DNA of 5,110 bases from a bacterium (GTDB taxonomy: Bacteria; Bdellovibrionota; FAC87; UBA2466), in assembly GCA_019750655.1 (NCBI GenBank), contig JAIEOG010000184.1, positions 1-5,110 on the forward strand, given 5' to 3'. The position numbers and the translations under genes are program-made. This document shows, piece after piece, positions 1-4,776 of the stretch (its first letter is position 1; each line of letters opens with the position of its first letter). The notes beneath the pieces were generated by a model. The model was not told the origin of the DNA. It was given only the letters and a program-made list of their open reading frames with translations, and made no database searches.

Positions 1-231
1 GTTTGGGTGGTCTACGCAACCGCCCTCTCTTTTGTTTTAGCGTTGGGAATTCTCGGCGCGCCATTGGCAGATGTCTGGTTCTTTTTGCCGATCGTCGCCT
101 TCATCGGTTACCTGAATTCGCGCTTAATCCGCGTCTGCCCCAGCTGCCTCGCCCTCAACTCAAACCAGATTTTCCACGCCCTCACACACTGCCGCCGCTG
201 CGGGACGGCTTTACAAAAAAATCTTTCTTAG
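1..231 (+). CDS. Small membrane protein with C-terminal zinc-ribbon-like motif (5' partial)
   Basis: The reading frame is open from the first base of the window and stops at TAG 229-231, so only the C-terminal ~76 residues are visible. Two hydrophobic stretches come first: one around VVYATALSFVLALGILG, a second around WFFLPIVAFIGYL. A polar tail follows with CPSC, then 14 residues, then CRRCG, the CxxC...CxxC spacing of a small zinc ribbon, here probably cytoplasmic or at the membrane face. A GTG at position 7 could be a start, but no Shine-Dalgarno is visible before it and the frame stays open upstream, so the true start is probably outside the window. I do not recognise the family. Metal binding is inferred from the cysteines only. 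The gene ends 36 bp before a tRNA on the same strand. Confidence 0.6.
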   Translation, partial: VWVVYATALSFVLALGILGAPLADVWFFLPIVAFIGYLNSRLIRVCPSCLALNSNQIFHALTHCRRCGTALQKNLS

Positions 232-267
232 TCCCCGATCTCAGGTTAGTTTCGCCCTCTCAAATGT

Positions 268-362
<95 letters not shown>

Positions 363-363
363 A

Positions 364-462
364 GTTGATAGCTGTTGGTTGATGGTTGGTAAGCGGAACG
401 AAGCTGCCGGCCGCTGAAGCAAAATTTCCCTCTATCTACAATCGACCACCAACTCTACCAAC
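364..462. repeat. Imperfect GT-rich/CA-rich inverted repeat region upstream of the S23 gene
   Basis: The left part (364-390) is GT-rich, with GATAG (367-371) and two GTTGGT blocks (374-379, 385-390). The right part (432-462) has CTATC (432-436) and two ACCAAC blocks (448-453, 457-462). These complement one another, but not in one continuous nested register. Between them lie AGCGG (392-396) with CCGCT (411-415), and GCAAAATTT (419-427), which can pair with 341-349. The stretch 342-516 has no convincing reading frame on either strand and is best described as structured intergenic DNA. Whether it works as RNA, as DNA ends or as neither cannot be told from one copy. Confidence 0.4.
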
Positions 463-516
463 TTCGCGCTCCCCACCCCTAGTTGTCATCCGCCTCGAAA
501 CTGCTATTCCGCAGCA

Positions 517-894
517 ATGGAATTCTCTTTCGAGAAACTCACTGTCTATCAAAAGTCACTCTGCTGGATCGACTTCAGTGAAAACATACTGAACGACCGG
601 AAACGAAAGATAACTGCGGCCCAACGCGACCAACTCTCACGTGCAGCGATGTCGATTTCACTCAATATCGCCGAGGCGAATGGCAGATGGCATAAAGCTG
701 AAAAGAGAAACCTTCTTTTGGCCGCTCGCGGGTCCGTATTTGAATGCGCCGCACTTCTGCAAATTCTACTGCGGCGGAGCAAGATCACCTCCGAAGAGTA
801 CGAACATCTGTTTCCTGCTCTGGGAGAAATTGGAAAAATGCTCAGCGCCTTGATCCGATCCACGGAAGAATTGGCGAGCTCCTACCCTAGATAG
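517..894 (+). CDS. Four-helix-bundle protein, S23 / 23S rRNA intervening-sequence protein family (orphan IVP)
   Basis: The 125-residue protein matches the S23/IVP four-helix-bundle family in length and pattern. It opens with F-x-K-L-x-VYQK (5-13), then QLSRAAMSISLNIAEANGR (39-57), the usual QL..A..SI..NIAE..GR signature, followed by RGSVFE (71-76) and a helical, Leu-rich C-terminal half. Founding members are encoded inside intervening sequences of 23S rRNA genes (Leptospira, Coxiella). The Avd subunit of diversity-generating retroelements is a relative, and many genomes carry orphan copies of unknown role. This copy is outside any rRNA gene. No reverse transcriptase or variable repeat is present in the window. 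The start fits the family N terminus, but no Shine-Dalgarno is visible. A short hairpin (TGCT 502-505 with AGCA 513-516) sits directly before the ATG. Nucleic-acid binding by a basic pentamer is known for relatives and only inferred here. Confidence 0.88.
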   Translation: MEFSFEKLTVYQKSLCWIDFSENILNDRKRKITAAQRDQLSRAAMSISLNIAEANGRWHKAEKRNLLLAARGSVFECAALLQILLRRSKITSEEYEHLFPALGEIGKMLSALIRSTEELASSYPR

Positions 895-960
895 ATTCCT
901 TCTGAATTGCCCAGCCTGCCACACCGCCCCGTCCTATGACACCCCCACCCCCCAGGCGTA

Positions 961-1018
961 CATCTGGAGATCCGGGGCGCGATGGGTTGCGCCCGACCAA
1001 ATAGGGGATCTCCAGATG
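961..1018 (+). promoter_or_regulatory. 13-bp perfect hairpin sequestering the start codon of the Gly-rich protein gene
   Basis: CATCTGGAGATCC (961-973) is exactly complementary to GGATCTCCAGATG (1006-1018). The right arm contains the whole space between Shine-Dalgarno and start, and the ATG itself (1016-1018). The Shine-Dalgarno AGGGG (1003-1007) is half in the stem. A second GC-rich hairpin is nested in the loop: GGGCGC (975-980) with GCGCCC (989-994). If the leader is transcribed from upstream of 961, this fold should block translation initiation until it is opened by temperature, a factor or an alternative pairing. It could instead be a DNA operator, since the repeat is perfect. I see no convincing promoter in 895-960, so where transcription starts is open. 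Confidence 0.6.
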
Positions 1019-2416
1019 ACCAAGATTACAGTTCCCAGACTCGCGTTATCCGGGTTCGCAGCGTTGCTGCTTAGTACGACCTCGTTGAGCGCATATGCCG
1101 CTCCTCATGGTGGCGGAGGCCACGGCGGAGGAGGCGGTGGTGGGCACGGCGGGGGCGGAGCCCCGAGCCACGGTGGTGGAGCGCCAGGCGGCGGACACCA
1201 TGGTGGAGGCGCACCGGGTGGCGGTAACCATGGCGGCGGATCTCCCGGTGGAGGCCAGCACCACGGTGGCGGCTCTCCTGGTGGCGGTAACCACGGTGGA
1301 GGCGGAACTCCTGGTGGCGGTAACCACGGTGGAGGCGGAACTCCTGGTGGCGGTAATCACGGCGGAGGCGGAACTCCTGGTGGCGGTAATCACGGCGGAG
1401 GTGGAACTCCTGGTGGCGGTAACCACGGCGGAGGCGGAACTCCGGGTGGCGGCCAGCACCATGGTGGCGGAACTCCTGGTGGCGGCCAACACGGCGGGAC
1501 ACCCGGCGGTGGACACCATGCCGGTGGACGGCCTATTGGCGTGAACCCGGGCCGGACACCTCAAAAGACTTACCCGGCACACCGAGTAACGCACCAGAAT
1601 CCCAGCCATCTCGAGCGGAAAATCACTCGAGATAACCTGACGAATGCGCATAACCGCGCGTTAGGGGTTCGGTATTCGATGGCAAGCAATCAGCGCTTGG
1701 CGAATTGGCAGCGGAGTTACGACGGTAACCACAACGCAAACTCGTACCTGCGCAACCGGTACAATGTGTGTGGTTCGTTCTACGCTTCCGATGCGTACCG
1801 GTTCCACTACAGCAACTGGTTCCAACACGGTTTCTGTGGCGGCTACTACTACCCGGTTCGGCCCGCGTATAACATCAGCGCGTACTTTTACTATCCAATT
1901 GCAAACTGGATGTACGCACCGGATGTCGACGTGGACTACTACCGGCAGTGGTATGGCGGCGAGTATGACAACTGCCCCGTCACCGCGTTCCAATACGCCC
2001 GTGGCTTCTACCCGACAGAGCAGATCCGCGACCTCGGCACGGATATGAGTGCCTTGAACGCGACCCTGCAATGCGGGTTCCGCACGGCGATGACGAACAT
2101 GACGGCGCAAATCGTACAACTCGTGTCGGATCAAATCGGAGAGGCGTACCAGCTGCAGGATTCCGATATCGTGGTGAACCACTACGAGAATCTGGGTAAT
2201 GCGGCTGTCGAGATGGAAGGCTTCGTCAATCAGGACAACATCAACCTGCCTTTCAAAGCAGTGTTAGACCTGGTGACGCCGGCAAACACGTATGTGTTCG
2301 TCCCACAAGGCGACGTACCGACTCCGCCAGATCTCATTCAACTCGGTAAGGTGAACGACGCTATCAAAGCGGCGGGCGGAGATCCGATGTCGGTCGATGA
2401 CGAACCGACAAACTAA
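1016..2416 (+). CDS. Secreted Gly/His-rich repeat protein with Tyr-rich, Cys-containing C-terminal region
   Basis: The protein has 466 residues. A Sec signal peptide covers residues 1-28 or 29 (basic start, hydrophobic 9-19, likely cut at AYA-A). Residues 32-172 are low-complexity and glycine-rich, with 19 histidines between 31 and 168 and regular GGG(N/Q/H)HGGG(A/S/T)P units of 9-11 residues. The C-terminal part is not low-complexity. Residues ~200-250 are Asn/Arg-rich, ~250-330 rich in Tyr, Trp and Phe (SAYFYYPIANWMYAPDVDVDYY), and ~340-466 look like an ordinary mixed alpha/beta domain. Four cysteines (VCGSF, GFCGG, NCPV, LQCGF) could form two disulfides after export. I do not recognise the C-terminal family. 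An envelope or extracellular role is inferred from the signal peptide, and metal or surface binding from the His/Gly tract is only a possibility. The start is set by the signal peptide and AGGGG 8 bases upstream. The gene stands alone between its hairpin leader and a terminator. Confidence 0.85.
   Translation: MTKITVPRLALSGFAALLLSTTSLSAYAAPHGGGGHGGGGGGGHGGGGAPSHGGGAPGGGHHGGGAPGGGNHGGGSPGGGQHHGGGSPGGGNHGGGGTPGGGNHGGGGTPGGGNHGGGGTPGGGNHGGGGTPGGGNHGGGGTPGGGQHHGGGTPGGGQHGGTPGGGHHAGGRPIGVNPGRTPQKTYPAHRVTHQNPSHLERKITRDNLTNAHNRALGVRYSMASNQRLANWQRSYDGNHNANSYLRNRYNVCGSFYASDAYRFHYSNWFQHGFCGGYYYPVRPAYNISAYFYYPIANWMYAPDVDVDYYRQWYGGEYDNCPVTAFQYARGFYPTEQIRDLGTDMSALNATLQCGFRTAMTNMTAQIVQLVSDQIGEAYQLQDSDIVVNHYENLGNAAVEMEGFVNQDNINLPFKAVLDLVTPANTYVFVPQGDVPTPPDLIQLGKVNDAIKAAGGDPMSVDDEPTN
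1187..1504 (+). repeat. In-frame tandem repeats of the Gly/His-rich region; five 33-bp units at 1280-1444
   Basis: Residues 58-163 consist of successive units of 10, 10, 11, then five identical 11-residue units (GGGNHGGGGTP, residues 89-143), then 11 and 9. The five central units occupy 1280-1444 as 33-bp near-identical copies that differ mainly at synonymous third positions (GGT/GGC, AAC/AAT). The flanking units carry S or A instead of T and Q or H instead of N. This is the pattern of slippage or unequal-crossover expansion in the centre with older, diverged edges, so copy number is likely to vary between strains. Confidence 0.9.
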
Positions 2417-2432
2417 AAGGGTTCTCCATGGG

Positions 2433-2466
2433 AGGGGAAAGCCGGCCACGGCTTTCCCTTTTTTTT
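2433..2466 (+). terminator. Strong intrinsic terminator after the Gly-rich gene
   Basis: GGGAAAGCCG (2435-2444) pairs perfectly with CGGCTTTCCC (2449-2458) around the 4-base loop GCCA. Eight T residues (2459-2466) follow, and the stem can extend by a G-T and an A-T pair into the T-run. It begins 16 bases after the stop codon, so the Gly-rich gene should be transcribed alone. Confidence 0.93.
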
Positions 2467-2562
2467 ATTACGCCCCTCTAGATCGGAGTGCTTCAGGCTA
2501 AAAGGGTCGCATAATAAACAATCCGTCACCTTTCACTCCGCTCGCCCGGACCGTTGAGACGG

Positions 2563-2571
2563 TGTTAAAAT
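2563..2571 (+). promoter_or_regulatory. Candidate extended -10 promoter for the 444-residue protein gene
   Basis: TGT followed by TAAAAT (2566-2571) matches an extended -10 element (TGnTATAAT, five of six in the hexamer). No good -35 lies 16-18 bases upstream, as can be tolerated with an extended -10. Transcription would begin near 2578, giving a leader of about 17 bases holding the GGAG Shine-Dalgarno (2586-2589). A second -10-like hexamer, CATAAT (2510-2515), also lacks a -35. Both follow the preceding terminator, so a promoter is expected in this gap. Confidence 0.4.
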
Positions 2572-2594
2572 AAGGCTCGCACCCCGGAGATTCG

Positions 2595-3929
2595 ATGCGC
2601 GCTGTTTTCACCCTTTTCAGTTTCTTGGCAGCTGGCACAAGTGCCTTAGCCGCGCATGTTTTCATGCTGAACGGCCACCCCGTTGCTGAAGAGGCCCTGA
2701 CCGGTGAAAGATTTCGCAAAGAGGTTGTCCGCATCGAATGCCGTATGCCCGGTGGAGTCCGTTTCTCAGGAAACGCAGAGCCCTACCTCACCGCGGGAAT
2801 GACTTCCGACCAGCGCAAAAAAGAAATGGCGAGCTTTCGCGACCTCGTAGCTTCCGAACTTCCGTTGCTGCAGGACCTTGAAAAACTGAGCAGCGAGGGG
2901 ATTTTGTCCACGGACAAAGGCATCGAGTCGATCGTCTTCTCCCGCCACGCGAAGACTGCATTCCAGGGTCCCGATAAGAGCGGGCGCATGACCATCAACC
3001 CGGAACTCGCTTTGCGTCCGGGGCAGCTAGCACAGTACCTGTCATCGGTGCCGAGTGCAGAAACGCGTTTCGCAGCCCAACGAGAAATCGATAGACGCAC
3101 TCTTGAACTACAAGCAAAGCATGGTGTGGAAGTTCGCTTTGACGCCTTTTCCGATCCGGCGAAAAACCTCCCAGCAGTGGAAAATTTTTTAAACTCCGTG
3201 GATCTTTCAGACCGTAAAGTACGCGGCATCTTGGTGACGGACGGTTCACTCTACGTCAGCTCCCAACAACTGCTACACTTAGACCGCGGGAATCCACAGC
3301 AGTGGCCTACCGACGCAAAATCCGCGCACCCTCTCACCTCTGCGGATCGTGCGGCTCAGAAAGCAGAAACGGATTATCTTTCGGCGCTCTCGCGTTTAAA
3401 AGCCACCACGGGCCTCGACATTGAAATTAGCGCTAGCAACGCGGCCGATCGTTCGCGCACCCTGGCTTCTCTCGATCCACTCGTGCGCAAATACCCGAAA
3501 GGCGAAAAAGTCTGGGTGTTGCCAAAAGATAAACCCCTCGTGACGGCGAAGATGACCATGCTCCCCGCAAAGGCATCCACCAAAGATTGGGAAGCGACAC
3601 TCGCCGCCGTCCCCACACGAGAGCAGTGGACTCAACACCGGGCCATTGAGGCAAAAAAGCGCTGCGAGGTGATGGATGCTTTGGGGATCTCCCGCGCCGT
3701 CGCCTACAACACCACCGACCGCGCGGCACTCCTAGATACCTATGACCGCCTTATCGCCCTTGGAAAAAAGGGCTACCGGCTCGCGCCACGCTTCTCGATG
3801 GTTCTCGTCTCTCCCGACGTCACTACCGCCCGTGGCAGAAATGGGCACAATGACGGAACCCTGGTCATCCCCGACACGGGGAACCTTACGGCCGAAGCCC
3901 TTCAGAAGTACTTCGTAAAGGCTAAGTAG
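2595..3929 (+). CDS. Exported protein of unknown family with about four diverged internal repeats
   Basis: The 444-residue protein begins with a short Sec signal peptide (residues 1-19 or 20, cut near SALAA). The mature part is hydrophilic with no further membrane segment, so a periplasmic or secreted location is inferred. Four stretches look related: about 85-150, 171-228, 265-325 and 355-440. Repeats 2-4 share a G-[VLI]-x-[VI] strand, a stretch ending in D or R, a helix with regularly placed leucines (VENFLNSV, LASLDPLV, LLDTYDRLI) and a closing strand such as VRGILV, EKVWVLP or FSMVLVSP. Units 1 and 4 end alike, in GRMTINPEL...LAQYL and GTLVIPDTG...LQKYF. Only two cysteines (49, 357) and no recognisable catalytic motif are visible. 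The start is supported by the signal peptide and GGAG five bases upstream. The gene probably shares an operon with the next gene, 46 bp downstream. I do not recognise it and assign no function. Confidence 0.85.
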   Translation: MRAVFTLFSFLAAGTSALAAHVFMLNGHPVAEEALTGERFRKEVVRIECRMPGGVRFSGNAEPYLTAGMTSDQRKKEMASFRDLVASELPLLQDLEKLSSEGILSTDKGIESIVFSRHAKTAFQGPDKSGRMTINPELALRPGQLAQYLSSVPSAETRFAAQREIDRRTLELQAKHGVEVRFDAFSDPAKNLPAVENFLNSVDLSDRKVRGILVTDGSLYVSSQQLLHLDRGNPQQWPTDAKSAHPLTSADRAAQKAETDYLSALSRLKATTGLDIEISASNAADRSRTLASLDPLVRKYPKGEKVWVLPKDKPLVTAKMTMLPAKASTKDWEATLAAVPTREQWTQHRAIEAKKRCEVMDALGISRAVAYNTTDRAALLDTYDRLIALGKKGYRLAPRFSMVLVSPDVTTARGRNGHNDGTLVIPDTGNLTAEALQKYFVKAK

Positions 3930-3956
3930 GCACTGGCATGTGGCCTGCAACGTCCA

Positions 3957-3969
3957 GCTCCGAGGGAGC
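3957..3969 (+). promoter_or_regulatory. Shine-Dalgarno inside a small hairpin, deciding the start at 3976
   Basis: AGGGAG (3963-3968) lies seven bases before the ATG at 3976 and fixes it over the in-frame ATG at 3940, which has no ribosome site and would put a polar stretch before the signal sequence. The site lies in the perfect 5-bp palindrome GCTCC (3957-3961), GAG, GGAGC (3965-3969), so it may be partly masked in the mRNA. Confidence 0.5.
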
Positions 3970-3975
3970 GCCGTA

Positions 3976-4305
3976 ATGCGTATTCTGAAATTGCTCTTAG
4001 TATTCAGCCTGCTGGCCCAGCCCGCCCGCGCTGAAATCGGAACGGATAAGTTTGCCCATTTCGGGATGAGCTTCGCGCTCATGACGGCGACTTACGGAAT
4101 TTCCAAACAGCTTTTCCGCATCGACAAACGCGATCGTTTCGACGCCGTCGTTTTGGGTGTCGTGACGACGCTCGTTGTGGGCTTCGCCATCGAAGTCGCC
4201 GACAGCATGGCTCGTAAAGATCGTCGTTTGGATGGTGGGGATCTACTCGCCGATTCTCTCGGCGTCGCAACGTCCACGCTTTTCATCTATTCTTTCGATC
4301 TCTGA
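3976..4305 (+). CDS. YfiM/DUF2279-like small membrane protein
   Basis: The 109-residue product has an N-terminal signal or anchor (residues 1-19, ending AQPARA), then TDKFAHFGMSFA (23-34). A hydrophobic helix follows (57-72, VVLGVVTTLVVGFAIE), then E73 and D76, and GGDLLADSLG (87-96) before a last hydrophobic segment. The order DKxxHF ... E..D ... DL.AD..G is the pattern I know from E. coli YfiM and related DUF2279/VanZ-like small membrane proteins, whose biochemical role is unclear. Length agrees with the family (about 105-130 residues). The assignment rests on motif order, not alignment. A start at 3940 would add 12 residues but lacks a ribosome site. It follows the 444-residue exported protein by 46 bp with no terminator between, so co-transcription is likely. 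Confidence 0.75.
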   Translation: MRILKLLLVFSLLAQPARAEIGTDKFAHFGMSFALMTATYGISKQLFRIDKRDRFDAVVLGVVTTLVVGFAIEVADSMARKDRRLDGGDLLADSLGVATSTLFIYSFDL

Positions 4306-4320
4306 TGACTCTCTGAGTCA
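4306..4320. repeat. Short perfect palindrome TGACTC-TCT-GAGTCA after the YfiM-like gene
   Basis: TGACTC (4306-4311) and GAGTCA (4315-4320) pair around TCT, starting on the base after the TGA stop. No T-run follows, so it is not a convincing intrinsic terminator. It could be an operator for the next gene or a minor mRNA-end hairpin. Confidence 0.35.
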
Positions 4321-4328
4321 CCACCGGT

Positions 4329-4357
4329 TTGCCTCCCGTCGAAAACACGCCTATCCT
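4329..4357 (+). promoter_or_regulatory. Candidate promoter for the 76-residue gene, possibly leaderless
   Basis: TTGCCT (4329-4334) and TATCCT (4352-4357) are separated by 17 bases, and each matches the sigma-70 consensus at four of six positions. Transcription would be expected to begin about seven bases after the -10, at or next to the A of the ATG at 4364, giving a leaderless mRNA. The only Shine-Dalgarno-like sequence, AGAGG, ends one base before the ATG, too close for normal use. Weak hexamers make this tentative. Confidence 0.3.
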
Positions 4358-4363
4358 AGAGGT

Positions 4364-4594
4364 ATGAACGTGTTTGCGGCTTTCTTGGTGTTGGCCTTCT
4401 CGTTTATTTCGCTCAATGGCGAATCTGCGCAACCCAAGACCAAGTCTGCTCCGAAAGCTGGCCAGCAAGAAAAAGCGCCGGTAAAAACACCACCACAAAA
4501 AAAATCTTCGGAAGAAGATGACGCGGCAGACCAAGAATTCGAGGACGAAGGGTACGAATACCCGCCCGCTCCGGAGAAAAGAACTCAGTTTTGA
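4364..4594 (+). CDS. Small exported charged protein of unknown function
   Basis: The product is 76 residues. A hydrophobic signal sequence (about 1-22, MNVFAAFLVLAFSFISLNGE) is followed by a low-complexity mature part. That part is first Lys/Pro/Gln-rich (KTKSAPKAGQQEKAPVKTPP), then acidic (SSEEDDAADQEFEDEGYEY), ending KRTQF. No cysteine or lipobox is present, so it is not a lipoprotein, and the mature region is probably disordered. I do not recognise it. The same frame is open further upstream, but that extension lies over the YfiM-like gene in another frame and lacks a signal sequence. The signal sequence argues for the ATG at 4364. Codon choice and the terminator directly downstream support a real gene. 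Confidence 0.65.
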   Translation: MNVFAAFLVLAFSFISLNGESAQPKTKSAPKAGQQEKAPVKTPPQKKSSEEDDAADQEFEDEGYEYPPAPEKRTQF

Positions 4595-4615
4595 AGTCGA
4601 AGTCTTAGTGAAGTC
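4593..4615 (+). repeat. Triple GAAGTC hexamer after the charged-protein gene
   Basis: GAAGTC occurs at 4593-4598, 4599-4604 and 4610-4615, the first overlapping the TGA stop. It lies just before the terminator stem. Three close copies may be chance, or a binding site. Confidence 0.3.
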
Positions 4616-4616
4616 T

Positions 4617-4670
4617 AAGGGAAAAGGCACCGTTTCGAAGTTTTCTTCGGGCGGTGTTTTTTCCCTTTGT
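4617..4670 (+). terminator. Very long intrinsic terminator hairpin
   Basis: The arms run from 4617 to 4640 and from 4645 to 4667 around a TTTT loop. They pair along almost their full length with G-T wobbles and one bulged T (among 4633-4635). Key parts are GAAG with CTTC at the tip, GCACCG with CGGTG in the middle, and AAGGGAAAA with the T-run and CCCTT at the base. The T-run 4657-4662 can act as a terminator tract for the inner stem, and further Ts follow at 4670-4674. The A-run on the 5' side gives a T-run on the other strand, so it might work in both directions. It separates the charged-protein gene from the HD-protein gene. Confidence 0.85.
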
Positions 4671-4757
4671 TTTTCCACACACTAACGCCCTGCACCAAAA
4701 GCGATTCCACCTACCGAATTCCCTGCGCACTCAGCACGGAGTTTCCGATAAGAATTC

Positions 4758-4776
4758 AGGAGGATCTCCGCGGGTG
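4758..4776 (+). promoter_or_regulatory. Shine-Dalgarno and GTG start of the PgpH-like gene, in a small hairpin
   Basis: AGGAGGA (4758-4764) is a near-perfect ribosome site that fixes the GTG start. GGAG (4759-4762) can pair with CTCC (4766-4769) around GAT, so the site is in a 4-bp hairpin. The 8-mer GGATCTCC occurs here (4762-4769) and also in the leader of the Gly-rich gene (1006-1013). Confidence 0.6.

Noticed and set aside
549..863. Minus-strand open frame opposite the S23 gene
   Set aside because: Composition is atypical, no ribosome site is evident, and the opposite strand encodes a clear family member.
961..1018. Inverted repeat as ends of an insertion sequence
   Set aside because: The arms are only 32 bases apart and hold no gene. 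No target duplication is visible. A leader hairpin or operator fits better.
961..1018. Hairpin as terminator of the S23 gene
   Set aside because: No T-run follows the right arm, and the next gene starts inside it.
1187..1504. Regular 30-33-bp repeats resembling a CRISPR array
   Set aside because: There are no unique spacers. The units are contiguous, in frame and code for Gly/His repeats.
1046..1651. Long minus-strand (201 codons) and alternate plus-strand open frames across the Gly-rich region
   Set aside because: They are by-products of GC-rich repeat DNA without stops. The + frame at 1016 has a signal peptide, ribosome site and sensible domain order, while the others give Arg/His- or Ala/Thr/Val-repetitive sequences.
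3940..3975. Upstream ATG for the YfiM-like gene
   Set aside because: It has no ribosome site and would place polar residues before the signal sequence. The ATG at 3976 has AGGGAG at proper spacing.
4175..4363. Upstream extension of the charged-protein gene
   Set aside because: It overlaps the YfiM-like gene in another frame and would bury a good signal sequence in the interior.
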